Below are positions 21,234 to 32,540 of a stretch of 56,176 nucleotides of DNA, piece by piece; position 1 is the stretch's first letter; every line of letters starts with the position of its first letter. The DNA is from Chara braunii. Taxonomy: Eukaryota > Streptophyta > Charophyceae > Charales > Characeae. Where the stretch lies: positions 6,186,993-6,243,168 of the forward strand of contig BFEA01000005.1 of assembly GCA_003427395.1 (NCBI GenBank), written 5' to 3'. Made by a program: the position numbers and the translations under genes. A model generated the notes under the pieces. The model saw only the letters and a program-made list of their open reading frames with translations, searched no databases and was not told the DNA's origin.

Positions 21234-21720
21234 TGTCGAGCGCATCGACCCCCGCCTTTTCTCCCACAGAGGCGGGAGCCCTCCCGGCCATGTCACGCAG
21301 GAGTTAAGCAAAAATACAACATAAAAGACAACTTGGGAACGACGCGAAATAATCTCGCTAACCGCCGAGACGGGTGCGAGGTCACGTCGTTCCTTCGCCG
21401 CTCTAGCCGGGTGCGCCAGCTGTACATCTCGCGGTGTCCTACGGCAGGATAGGTTGCCGCGGGGCACAACTTGCTTCCCTAAGGGGTTGTCACCACCCTT
21501 AGGGGCGTATCCCTACCGAGTTACCGACCCACGTGCGAAAACTTTTAAATGCAATTACAGAGGTGGGTCGGCCGAGGGCGTTTGCTCGCTCGCTGTAGTA
21601 TAGGCACGCGCGATTCAAACGCCAATTGAACTCAGACGTCGTTCGTCCATTAGGGTGCTGATCTCCTAAGAACGAAGTGTACGCCGGTCGACTAGGATGG
21701 TCTCACTTAAGTGTGAAAAC
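21234..21720. repeat. Left-end module of block Y, homologous to 25174
   Basis: It aligns with 25174-25600: TGTCGAGCGCATC, then CCCTCCCGGCC, GTCACGCAGGA, AGGATAGG, GTTGTCACC, GGGCGTATCCC, a paired GTGGGTCGG-type segment, GGCCGAGGGCGTTT, CTCGCTGTAG and GGTCGACTAGGA. These probably correspond to LTR or terminal regions of one family. Confidence 0.75.
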
Positions 21721-23334
21721 CACAGTATCCTAGTCCCTTTAGACATCAGTCAAAAGAAAGTTAAGCGACCACATATTATTATATAAAAAAGAATCGACCG
21801 TAGTCAATAGGAAAATATATTCAATCTGAAATGATGACAGACATAATCCAAATCATAATTAGATACATTCAATAACACAGAATCGAAATACAATCCGACC
21901 ATCTCAGGTCGAACACCACAAAACAATCAAATAACCGTCAACAAGAAGTTGGCTATCGACAATAATATTGGTGCAGCCGACAAGGTAGTCGTACTGCCTT
22001 AGTTTTGACTTGATGAGATGTGCTGCCAAAGTCATTCATTCCAACCTACCGTCGACCTAAGGTTAGACATGCACAGACTTGTAGTCGTACGTTCCTAATC
22101 TTTTCGATGATATGCTGCTTTGCGGATCATTCTTTATCAGGTGCATTGCTTGAAGTGTTGCATGCCTCACCCTCTAGGAAGTGGTCTAGGGTACTCCTCC
22201 TCCTCGCCCGAGCACAAGACTCGGATCTCAGAAGTCGGGCCGTCTCCACCGAATCGGCAAAGTACCCCCCCCGTAGAAACGGTCCACTCTGGGTCGATAA
22301 CAGGGTCGGCTCCTAAAGCAACGAACCCCCGCCCCAGATGCTTCCTTGAAAAATGAGAATGTGTTCACCGCAAGAAGGTTTTAACTGTTCTTGTTTTCTA
22401 AACTCAAGGTAACTTGGACGAAAAGAAAAATCAAAAGCGGGAGATAAAGACTCATTCGGACAGACGCTAATAAGAGGGTCGATCGGGATAAAACGGGTTT
22501 CCTAGGGAAAAGTTAAATTCATTATGCTTTGATTCTCTTTCTGTTTTCAAGATTCCTTTTCTCACGGCACCCAACGATTATCTTTCAAAAATAGCAAGCA
22601 AGTTCACCCAACTCACTTACGAAAGGAAAAAAAAGGTAAGGAGGCGAAACTCTCCGTCATTTTGTCAAATAACATTTTGTCACACTTTCATACATAGTCT
22701 TTTTACTCACCTGCACACCATGCAGACAACACGATCAAAAGAAGAGAAGCCAAGTCTCACTACGCACGTCAGACTCACCTTTTCACTCATGCACGACGCC
22801 CACAACCCCACTCAACCTTTTCTCCTGAATATTCAAAGCGAAAGGGTAAAGTAATGTGTGAGTGCACACAGGTGTAAAGGGAGTTTGAGTCGTCCACTGA
22901 CTGACCTTGAGCGAAGTGGTGTCGAACGCACTCTGGCTCACTCAAGAAAGCCAAGTAACATATACGCGTCGCCGAAGAAACCGCAGTCCCGAGGTAAGTC
23001 TTGGACCAACTGCTTGTCCCAATCTGTTCCCGACTCACAAGTTTCACTCACGGCAGTCCCAAGTGCTAAGATGGAGAGTCGCACTCGTCCCAAAAAAATC
23101 CACTGCGTCCAGCGTCGATCCCAACTGATCCTAAGTGGTCCCAAGTGGTCCCGCACTACCGCTTATAGCATCTGATGGTCCCAACTGCCGAAACCGCTCT
23201 CACCACGCTCTCCAAAAAAATAATAACACTACCTGGTGTCAAAACCGCAAGTGCCACGTGCTCCCAATGGTCAATGTGCCGCCCACTCACGTCCCACCGT
23301 CGTGCCGCAATTCCATTGTCGTGCCGAATCCTCG
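21721..23334. other. Non-coding interior of block Y
   Basis: AT-richer DNA without a recognisable gene. Frames at 22020-22316 and 22858-23175 are short and overlap others. Around 23120-23180 GGTCCCAA motifs recall the 26-bp minisatellite. Confidence 0.4.
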
Positions 23335-23840
23335 TAAAAAAAAACATCAGCGCTTCGCCGTTCCGTATCAGAACGGCAGCGCTTCGCCGTGTCGTACCAC
23401 TGTAAAAAAGACGGCAGCGCTTCGTCGTGCCGTACCACTGCAAAAGACGGCGGCGCTTCGTCGTATCGTACCACCGTAAAAAAAACGGCAGCGCTTCGCT
23501 ATGTTGTACCACCGTAAGAAAAACGGCAGCGCTTCGCAGTGTCGTACCACCGTAAAAAAGACGGCGGCGCTTCGCCGTGCCGTACCACCGCAAAAGATGG
23601 CGGCGTTTCGCTGTGCCATACCACTGTAAAAAAAACGACAGCGCTTCACCGTGCCGTACCACCGTAAAAAAAACGGCAGCGCTTCGTCGTGCCGTACCAC
23701 CGCAAAAAAGACGGCGGCGCTTCGCCGTGTCGTACCACTGTAAAAAAAACGGCAGCGCTTCACCGTGTCGTACCAACGCAAAAAGACGGTGGCGCTTCGC
23801 TGTGTCGTACCACCGCAAAAAGACGGCAGTGTTCCGCCTC
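23335..23840. repeat. 36-39-bp minisatellite, about 13 copies
   Basis: CGGCAGCGCTTCGCCGTG then TCGTACCACCGTAAAAAAA recurs with a 36-39-bp period (GCGCTTCG at 23379, 23417, 23453, 23491, 23529 and on). The 239-codon minus-strand open frame over it is a by-product of the repeat. Confidence 0.93.
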
Positions 23841-23949
23841 GCTGTACTACGGTGCCGTGAAAACGGCACCGTCACTCTTCAAAACAAAGTGTTGCCGACG
23901 TGATGTGAAAACGGCAGCGTCACCCCTCAAAATAAAGGCGTCGCGCCGA

Positions 23950-24790
23950 CGCCACGGTATTTCAACAGCATAACCCCACAAAAATGGGTTATGGTTGCCG
24001 AAAATATCGGTCGACACACCTCCACCAGTTGTCGTGCTCCCCGTCGCTCCTTGCCACGCTCCGCTGCCGCTCCTCACCACACTGCCGCAGAGTCCCCCTT
24101 GAGACCAGCCTGCCAAGGGGTGAAGCAGAGTGCTCCAGCCAAGGCTATGACTGTCTCCTTCTTCGTCCCGCTCCTCCGCACTCCTCCAGCTCCGCCGACA
24201 GCACTCCTGCCTCCTCTGCAATACTCCAGCGATGAGGCAAGTGTGTTGTCGCACACTGGCAGTTGGAGGCAAGTGTGCGGCAACTGGGGAACAACTGCCT
24301 CTTTTGTAGTGGCTGAGGAGGGCAGCAGTAGCCTCAGCTGCCCTTAGGCAAAATTCGTCACTGGCCGTTGATCTGAGCCAGATCAACGGAATGAGGTTGC
24401 CTCACCTCAGCCACACACTTAGGGTGGCAGTTGTGCTCAACTGCCCCCCTCTTTTTCTCCCTTTTCCCTGGACTCAGTCCACACTAAGTGCAGGTTCAGC
24501 GGGAAAATGGTTGTTTCCAGGCAAGTTCCCCTCACCACCTCTTCAACTCCCCAGCCTCTGGCCTGAGTCACATTCAAGTCAGTTTGACCTGTATCTGATC
24601 GTAGTCGCGGCCACATTCGTGGCCGTGGCTTTTTCTTTTTCCTTTTCTCTCCTACTACCTTCTTTTTCTCTTTTCTCCCCTGTCCTCCCCTGAAAACGGG
24701 GATGGCAGTTGTCAGATTGGGAGAGGTAGGGAAACAACTCGTGAAAATTCACGAGTTCAAATCCCGACAGACTTAGAGCGGGGTGCAAAA
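23950..24790. repeat. Structured dispersed repeat, copy 1
   Basis: It is homologous in layout to 53660-54530. Shared words are AGGCAAAATTCGTCA (24346 and 54028) and AGTCGC-GCCACATTCG (about 24603 and 54272). Hairpins are AACCCCA/TGGGTT (near 23970), CCGTTGATCT/AGATCAACGG (24365-24389), CGGCCAC/GTGGCCG (24608-24625) and AACTCGTGAA/TTCACGAGTT (24736-24757). Non-coding. Confidence 0.75.
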
Positions 24791-24986
24791 AGTACCCTGA
24801 CTTTGATGATTTTCATAAAAATATTCGCCTCATAAAAAAATCCAAAAAAATTCACACGCATGGCCTAAGTGTCTGGCTACCTACAGAAAAGTTTTCAAGG
24901 CTGACAAAATTGGTTTACGCCACCAAAAGAATAGTGGCGCAAAACAAAAAATACAGATTTTAAAAAAAAATCAGATTTCGTTTCTC

Positions 24987-24987
<1 letters not shown>

Positions 24988-25034
<47 letters not shown>
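24988..25034. repeat. Poly(T) tract, 47 nt
   Basis: An uninterrupted T run. The following 25035-25173 stretch is CT-rich up to the left end of the next insertion. Confidence 0.97.
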
Positions 25035-25173
25035 CCCCCTGACAACGGGGATGCAGCTGGCAGGTCGGGAGGAGTAGGTCCTCCTCTCTCCCATCCTCCC
25101 ATTTCTCTCCCTCTCACTCTCCACTCAACTTCTTCAACCCCCTCTTGCTTTTCGCGTGTGCAATGTGGGCCAC

Positions 25174-25640
25174 TGTCGAGCGCATCAGTCTTGCACCGCA
25201 CGGGGCAGCGCGGGACCCTCCCGGCCGCGTCACGCAGGAATCGGTCTAAATCCTCGTCGGGAATATACATGGAACTTCCGCAAGCCGCTCCGGCCGAGTG
25301 AGCCAGCCATACCTCTCGCGAGCCCCTACGACAGGATAGGGTCTACGTGAGGCACGACATACCTCCACCTTACGGGAGTTGTCACCTCCCTTCGGTGGGC
25401 GTATCCCCGCCGAGCTACCAGTCCACAGTACGAAAGTTAATCAAGTGCAATCGCAGAGGTGGACCAGCCGAGGGCGTTTCTCGTTCGCTGTAGCATAGGG
25501 GGTACGCGCGGTACTACGCCTCTATCGAACCCGCACACAAATCGACATCTTGGGGGGTTGAGGTCCCAAGCAAGACTCGTCGTCGGTCGACTAGGACGCA
25601 TCCCGCACGCCATGCGCACACCACTATAAAGAACATAGAA
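25174..25640. repeat. Left-end module of block X, homologous to 21234
   Basis: See 21234-21720 for the shared blocks. Here the region also includes GGTCGACTAGGAC at about 25588. Sequence from about 25640 to 26208 has no gene but includes hairpin GTGTGGTT/AACCACAC (25985-26003). Confidence 0.7.
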
Positions 25641-26205
25641 AATAAAAACACATACACAAACACACACACGTACATATAAACGTACTGAACGACACTGAGC
25701 AAACAACGCGACAACACTCCTTGTCCCTTAGTGGCCATCCCATAACTTTCCGATGCGGAAATCGGATAGGCGTCGCGCGCGAGACTTAGTATAAAACCGC
25801 GCGGACGCATGGCTAACTCATATTGATTCGCAATGCAAGCGTACACAAATGATCACAATGATGACGTACTATGTAGTACCCATATTCACGGGATCCTCGT
25901 TAATCTCGAGGTCGCGTTCGACATTCAAGTGTCGGCTGACACGCGCCTTGAAGAATTGATCTTTCGACGTTGGACAACCGTCAAGTGTGGTTGAGAACCA
26001 CACCCTCTTCTGCACCCTGCGGAGAGTGGGTGGTACACAGGTTCATAGGTTCATACCTGTGGTGACAAATATAGGATCCCCACAGGTGGAACCACACCCT
26101 CTAAAGAGCAAAGGCTAAAAGAGGATCCCCCTCTTCTCTCAAACGCACGATCTGTTTAACCCTTACGCACGGTCACAGTAGCCGTGCGAAAACACCCAAG
26201 CCATA

Positions 26206-26208
<3 letters not shown>

Positions 26209-26297
<89 letters not shown>
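26209..26297. repeat. (AT)n microsatellite
   Basis: A pure AT dinucleotide run of about 89 bp. Confidence 0.98.
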
Positions 26298-26301
<4 letters not shown>

Positions 26302-26880
26302 AGGTTTATTAATATAGGACGATCACCTGCAGTCACATCAAAGATTCAACCAAAATTTCATGCACTACACGGGGTCAACTTCAACCATTCTCTTCACTCA
26401 CACCCCTTGCTTTTAGCCATACAAGCCTCTCTCTTTGTGCAACTCTCAAAATAAAATACTCAGTACTTTTCTTTAAATGATCATTCAAATAAAGTCCGGG
26501 TGAAAACACAACAAAGCAATTCAAATCACAAGGCTAAAGCCTTTAGGTTGAGTGGCAGGAGTGGATTGAAGTTTAATCGTAAACCGACGAATCGGCAACC
26601 GACCTATTATCAGTGATAACAGAAGGTGATCCTTATAGGATCAAGCTGAATCTAGTCCAAATACTTAATCAATCGATCAAGAAGACCTGTAACACAAGAC
26701 AGACCAATCCCCAAGCTAAAATCATAAGTGTACAGAGAATACAACTCCATAACACATTCTCACCCAAGATCTTTTTACAAGCTAAGTCTGAGTCTGCCTT
26801 TAAGCTAGTGCCCGAAGAAAGGTAGACCCTAGCAGAATCTCCTCTATATATAGAGTGGATCGCCAGAATTGGCACCTGTC
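26298..26880. other. No recognisable feature
   Basis: AT-rich DNA. The only open frames are about 70 codons on opposite strands at 26613-26875, without motifs. Confidence 0.4.
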
Positions 26881-27440
26881 AAAATATATTTTATTTCCTC
26901 TAAACTAAGGAAAAATTTGGCAGCGCTTCCTGTAGGAGAAGTGTCCTCTCATAATTTATATCAGCCTAAATATGAAAGCAAAAAATAATATTCAACCTTC
27001 TAAAGTCAAATTTTGTGTAACTCCCTGAATTAGCAAATATTTGGGCAACACTCCCTTTAGAAAGGGAGACTTGTCAGATATGAACTCAGGAAACGAGACA
27101 TGAGTTCAACTAAGACAAAATTTAACTAACTCTTTAGATTTGTACAACTTTCGGCAGCGCTTCCCGTAGAGAAAATGTTATTCCAAAATTTATACAAAGT
27201 TAAATTCAAAATCTAAAAATGATTTTGACTTTTAAAGATCTAATTTTGTCTAACTCCCTAAATTAGCAAAAATTTGGGCAACACTCCCTTTAGAAAGGGA
27301 GTTGTCCCACATTTTAACTAAGCCAAAGAGTAAAAAAAGCGGGACCCTGAAAAAGACAAAATCTGACCAACTCCTTGGTTTTGTAGAAATTTTGGCAGCG
27401 CTTCCCGTAGGGACTTACCAAGATTTATACATGATCAAGT
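26881..27440. repeat. ~235-bp tandem repeat with internal hairpins
   Basis: TTGGCAGCGCTTCC recurs at about 26920, 27153 and 27390. AACTCCCT(G/A)AATTAGCAAA followed by GGGCAACACTCCCTTTAGAAAG recurs at about 27019 and 27252, each forming CTCCCTTT/AAAGGGAG. This gives about 2.5 copies. The GGCAGCGCTTC word is shared with the minisatellite at 23335. Confidence 0.85.
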
Positions 27441-27727
27441 ACAAATAAAAAGATCCCAGAAAATGCAAAAATTGACCTAAGTAAAAAAAACTTAGCTCAG
27501 AAAATGCAGATATTGAAACTAACTCTTATGGCTCTAGCACGTGGCGAGCAACTAAAGCAACTACCTATCAAACCAAAACTCAAACTAAGTAGTAGCCTCA
27601 CTCAGTCATATGCAGGTCAAACCACAAAGGCAAGTACTCTCACAATCCCCAAAGTCAAGTTTATCAAACAATAGTTCATAGTCTTTCAATGATTTATCCC
27701 TTTATACCCAACTTACATATAGCGTAA

Positions 27728-28440
27728 AGCTAGACCTCCTAAACTTAAGGAACATGTCTAGCTCAGCCATGGAGTATACACAAACACAGGGCACAACAAC
27801 TTTTCTCTTCTTTGGGCATGCGACTAGGTCACCCTAGTCGCCCTGAACTGTTTAAATATCTCATTTTTATATAATTGTCTACACTTAGTCTTTTGAGGTA
27901 GCATATAACTGAACCGATCATCTTCAACTCAAGATTCAGCCGGCCCCTTCGTACCCCAACTTTATTCTTAATTAGTACTCTCTTCAGTTGGTGATAAGTT
28001 ATAGTCAGACCACCCAAACTTATGGAACCCTGTCTGACTAACCTGTTCATAAGTAGTATAGTAATAAAATATAGTCAAATTATAACATTCTGGTTCCAGC
28101 ATGTGCGAGGCGTTGGACCAAGACCACCCAAACTTATGGAACATATCTTGGTCCTCAGCCTGGTTCATTTTTCTCAAAGAGGCTGAGTCACCCAAACTTA
28201 TGGAACATGCTCAGACCTCCTCGTTCAGGAACTAAAAAAATTATAAAAACCCAAAGTAAACAAGGCGACCAAGCCACCCAAACTTATGGAACATGCTTGG
28301 TCCCTGAAAAATCAATCACCTTCAGCCCTCGCAAGTCAGAGCAACCAGACCACCCAAACTTATGGAACATGTATGGTTCTCCAAGCAATCCAAAAATAAA
28401 CATAGCACTGGGTCTTCCCAAACTTATGGAACTGACCCAG
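27728..28440. repeat. Array of hairpins with constant loop and variable stems
   Basis: Seven inverted repeats share a loop close to CACCCAAACTTATGGAACAT while their stems differ. Stems: AGCTAGAC/GTCTAGCT (27728-27763), TAGTCAGAC/GTCTGACTA (28002-28040), GGACCAAGA/TCTTGGTCC (28115-28154), CTGAG/CTCAG (28183-28214, weakest; its GGCTGAG also pairs with CTCAGCC at 28154-28160), GACCAAGC/GCTTGGTC (28267-28302), AACCAGAC/GTATGGTT with one mismatch (28343-28378) and CTGGGTC/GACCCAG (28408-28440). Six of the seven lie 65-113 bp apart. Pairing retained despite sequence change suggests the folded form, as RNA or single-stranded DNA, matters. I know of no described family with this form. Confidence 0.85.
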
Positions 28441-31400
28441 CCCTTGATTGACCCGGCCAGACACATGCAATGCTGCCTTTCTCCCATCCTTCCCCCAGAT
28501 GCAACCCCACAATCTGCTTTCATTCGAACAATAAAACTGGAATTGACATTGCACATGCACTCCTTTACTTAGTCTGGTTTTATCCCGAAGGTCAAACTGA
28601 AACGTCAAAGTAGGGATGTACACAGTATATTCATTCAAAGTATAATCAAAGAATACAGATAAGGGCTATAACTGGGTTTATAGAGGGAAAGTAATGATTA
28701 CCTTTCAATTCCCTGCCTCCAGAACTCCTCCTGAGTTCCGGCAGAGCTCCCACAATCGGTGGGCTGACTCCCCACAGAGTCTCGCTGCGGTCCTACGGGT
28801 TGCAATCCCGCCTGCCGCCTTCCTCTCAGAACTGGACTAGACTTAGAATAAGAAGGGCAGAAGTAGAGGTTTGAGACTCTCGAGATACAAGAGGGGGACA
28901 ACTCAACTATCAGGAGAGGGCCTTTTTGCCTTCAAACTCCTGAGGGCCCCGCAATGATGGTCAGTAAATGCAGCTATGACTTGGCCAAATGACGCCAACC
29001 ACCAGCTGTAGATCCCCTAGCGACCCTCCGGATCGCAGCAATAGCCCCTCCTTCAAAGGACTCAGTCACCCTACCAAACTTGCGCCCCTGAGTGGATCCG
29101 TTATCGGTGAGCTTACAAGCTCACAACTTGCTCTTGGCTAGCTCCTTCAGCAAGGTGAGACAGCGTATCCGCCAGCCGATAAATTTGCAGTCCCATAACT
29201 GCTTTCCATTATCCGGTGCGGTAGGCCGAGTAGCACGCCGACCTGCAGGCAGACACACAGCCCCGCGGTCTGCTCCCTACTGCCTCTCTCGATGGGAATG
29301 AGTAGGATGCAGCCCAGTTGCCAGATTCTGTCGTCGCCCCGCTTAGTAGCTGGATACTATACCGGTTAACAGCGGGGCTCCTCCTTCTATTCGCTCGTTG
29401 TCCCAACGCCCAACTCGATCTTTCTCCGCTGCGATACTGCCATGGTCGTCTACGGTCCACAGCGTACTATCCCCCAGCTGCGTGCTCGCTCACCCCGCTA
29501 CTTCCTTCAGTATACTGGCCAACAGACAGACCTCCGATCCACAGCTTGTGTCATGCCACTTTTGTCGAACAGATGGGCGACGCTTAGGCCAGCGGGTGAA
29601 CCTCCGACCCTGCAGCTCGTCTCATCCTACTTCAACAAATGGATGAGTAACACGCCTGACAAAACAGGTAAGTTCCCAAGTTACGCTGCTGATTTCGGTC
29701 TGCTCTCCTTAGCAGTACTAACGACAGGCTGTCCCAATAGTCAGAACACTAGGTAGCTGCTTAACGCCACGATGTCATTCTTCTTCGTGGCAGGTGTCCA
29801 ACTCGCCCGTGTACACTGGGCCAATTGGGAATGAGCCCAATACCTCATGAACGCCACTTGAGTGCCTTGTCCCCCGAGCTAGGCTGCTGGATTCCAGCTC
29901 TCGTCTGCAGTTTGCCAGTTTCAAGCATCGACCCCACGGCCAGCCAGTAGCTAAACTTCCGGTTCCGCACCCCTCTTCCCGTTGTTTCAATCTGTGGAAT
30001 GAGCAGAGTATCAGTCGACCATTAAGTCTCCAGATCTTTGTGGTTCTTCTCCTCCTAACTTCCACCGTCAGGATGAGCAAAAATATGGACAGACATTTTG
30101 TCAGAACAAGGGCCGATTCATCAGCAATCCCCAAACGAGTCTTCAGTCAGATTGCACGCAGACGCATAGCTACGAACACCTGATCTCTTCTTTCCCACTT
30201 CAGTCGTCCGCAAAGATAGTGACGTTCGTTATCACACACAAGAGCGCTTCAACATGGTAAATCCCCCATCTCGTTACTTTGTTTACTTTTCTGCTAATGG
30301 AGCGATCGAAAGCTGGATGAATCTTTCGCTATTATAGGAGAAAATACATCCGTCGAAATCTTCAACCTTCCCGTAGAGCCCACGTAGTTCGTTCTCTCAT
30401 ATGCCACCGAATCCGCCTACTAATCTTCAAATCTAACCCCGTAGTCGAAGTCGCCCCATTCCATAACTCTGGGATCCTACCTTTGCTTACCAAAAATGGC
30501 CGAGAAACGGCCGTGCCAAACACCCTTTACTCCCTCTCAATCCTCCTGGCACCATAGCCAAGCGTTTCTCCTACCCCTACCAACTTCTTGTTTATTTTCT
30601 TCCAAAATTAACATCCCTACCGAATTCGCCTTACCTTAAAACCATAACCTCGACTTTTACTTCGTCGAAATCTGTTTGGAAACGCATAAGATATGCGTTT
30701 CTCAACCTCCTTCTTCCCCATTCCCGGCCATCTCCGCGCGGTACTTTTCTCCTCTAACTCCTATCTTACTAACTCTCTTTCCATTCTGGCTTCACCAATG
30801 AGGTCGCCCCATCTTAAAATATGTAGTTAGACCCTTCCCTCGTCTAATCTCCTCAAGGAACAATAAAGTTTTTCGATAATCGTTCCCTCCACCTCACTCT
30901 CGCATGCCATCACCACGCAGTAGTTTCTCTATCTAACTCCTAATCTACTAATCTATTGCAAATTCTAACTTCGCCATCATCTTCGCCCAACCCGAAAACC
31001 CCTGAATCGACTTTTTTCTTGCCCCATTCCATGAAGGAACGGGCGAGCTATGCGCTTTCAGCCGCGGCTTGCCCCGCTTTCCACCATCTTCGATCGTCGG
31101 ATGTACTTGGCGTGACTCGTGTCCGGGTTCATCCTTGGCCTTCCCTTCCTTCGGGCCTACCTCCCCGCCTTCCCGTAGACTGTCTCCCTCCGTCTTTGCC
31201 TTATATCTTTCCGCCTGGCCCCGATAGGAGTTAAGCCGAGAGCCGGCCCGGACGCCGCGAAGGTCGTCTGCTGATAAAAACAGCAGGGCGGTAGTCACGA
31301 AAGTTCGAAATTCGCTAAAGATTACGTAGCCATCCTCCTACCAAATCCACCAGCCCCGACACAGGCCAGTTACTAGAGCGTGCGGCCCATACTCAATCTC

Positions 31401-31990
31401 CTTGGTGATCCCAACTCGACAATCAAAAGTGGAGCACTAGGCCCGCCACGGAACCCGCTGTGCAAGCCCAGGTGAGGCGGGTCTGGGCACAGATTTTGAT
31501 GGTAGTAGCCAAAATCTGCCTGGGGGCTTTGAAGACCTTCGTGGAGGAGGGTTCCAAGCGAAACAGAGCCACACCGCGACCCCGCCCTGGTGTCCCGGCC
31601 GCTGCTCAGACGCAAATCAGCCTTTTATGGGGCCCAATACTCATGCTCACACTCACTTCTACAGCCGACCATGTTTGGCGGATGGTGCACCCGCGGCAAG
31701 CCCTGCCATGCTTTGGCTGCAACCCCCGCAGACTTTGTCGGAATACCCTCCAATTCCTCCCACTTTAGGCTACCGATGCTCTCCAAGTGAGAAGCGGGGG
31801 AGGCCACAACCACGGACCCCACGCGCGTTGACCTCCATAGTCCAAGCTTCAAGACGGGCGGGGTAGGGGAATTCCGCCAACACCCCGACACGCCGGAACC
31901 CGAACGGGCTTGCTAAAAGAGGCGTGTGCTCAAGGTCCCCGAACGTCGTGACGACCACTAAATCTTGTGTCGCATCAAGTCAAAGGGACG
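28441..31990. other. Non-coding interior of block X
   Basis: No gene is supported despite several frames of 80-120 codons, which overlap on both strands and lack motifs. Further short inverted repeats occur, for example GAACTC/GAGTTC near 28722, GAGCTCCCAC near 28745 and CAGATTTTG/CAAAATCTG (31491-31520). A CAG|GTAAGT-type word at about 29664 looks like a splice donor, but no flanking coding signal was found. Confidence 0.4.
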
Positions 31991-32202
31991 CCGAAGCATA
32001 CCAATAATAATAATAATATAACGTCAAATAATTAGAGATCTTTAATCGTCAGAATATGGCGAACGAAGGAAAAATAAAATGCTAGCATTGTTCTCACGCC
32101 TGCCGATGGCAAAACCAAGGGGGATAGCCCCGCCGGGCGCTTAAATAACCGGACACCGCGCGACACACAGACCTACTAAAACCACTTCAAAGCCTCCCTG
32201 TC

Positions 32203-32423
32203 GTCGATGTCGTCCTCCGCACGTACTCACAAGTCACCGGAAAGTGCACCAATCAAACGACAAAAATCTATTTAATCCACACACTCTCTACTCTAATCAG
32301 CCACTCGGTCAACGTAAACCATAGACTCAGTCGCGCCTCGCGCGGTATACTTAAAACCAAAACTATTTTCTGTTGCCTGCAAAAACCAGGGCCGATACCC
32401 TTGTAAGGGTATTCGCACCGACA
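32203..32423. repeat. LTR-like right end of block X
   Basis: Homologous to the ends of the LTRs at 35290 and 41330: GTCGTCCTCCG(C/T)ACG, ACTCTCTACTCTAATCA, GCGCGGTATACTTAAA, GCAAAAACCAGGGC and hairpin ATACCCTT/AAGGGTAT, terminating in CACCGACA. Confidence 0.75.
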
Positions 32424-32504
32424 CCACGAGATCTCAAGATCTCGCGGCCACAGTCATCTGTCTTAAACGAAGTGGGAGCCTTTGTGCTCCCACACAGTCT
32501 CAAA

Positions 32505-32537
<33 letters not shown>

Positions 32538-32540
32538 CAG
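32424..32540. repeat. Hairpins and poly(T) beside block X
   Basis: CGAGATCT/AGATCTCG (32427-32444) and GTGGGAGC/GCTCCCAC with a 6-nt loop (32472-32493) are followed by AGTCT/AGACT and a T run (about 32510-32537). The CCACGAGAT...ATCTCGCGG form also occurs at 19049. Confidence 0.8.

Larger units (their letters stand above)
25174..32423. mobile_element. 7.25-kb nested insertion (block X)
   Basis: It begins TGTCGAGCGCATCAG and ends ATTCGCACCGACA, flanked by CCAC on both sides (25170-25173 and 32424-32427). The left ~45 bp match the start of the LTR at 34538 (GCACCGCACG-GGCAGCGCGGGACCCTC), and the right ~200 bp match the end of that LTR. The two ends are therefore consistent with one LTR family, but matching internal LTR boundaries were not found. 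The interior is non-coding and rich in hairpins. Element status is well supported; its class is not. Confidence 0.65.

Noticed and set aside
23156-23875. 239-codon minus-strand open frame
   Set aside because: It is produced by the 36-39-bp minisatellite; peptides such as SAAVFFTVVRHGEALPF recur in several frames and there is no domain.
24748-24771. Second tRNA-like box B (GAGTTCAAATCCC)
   Set aside because: It overlaps a perfect AACTCGTGAA/TTCACGAGTT hairpin and has no box A at the right distance.
27728-28440. CRISPR-like array (repeats with unique spacers)
   Set aside because: Spacing is irregular, the conserved part is the loop, the variable parts are complementary stems, and the context is eukaryotic.
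27968-28638. Recurrent minus-strand peptide FHKFGW suggesting a repeat protein
   Set aside because: The peptide is the translation of the conserved hairpin loop and occurs in different frames, so the nucleotide structure explains it better.
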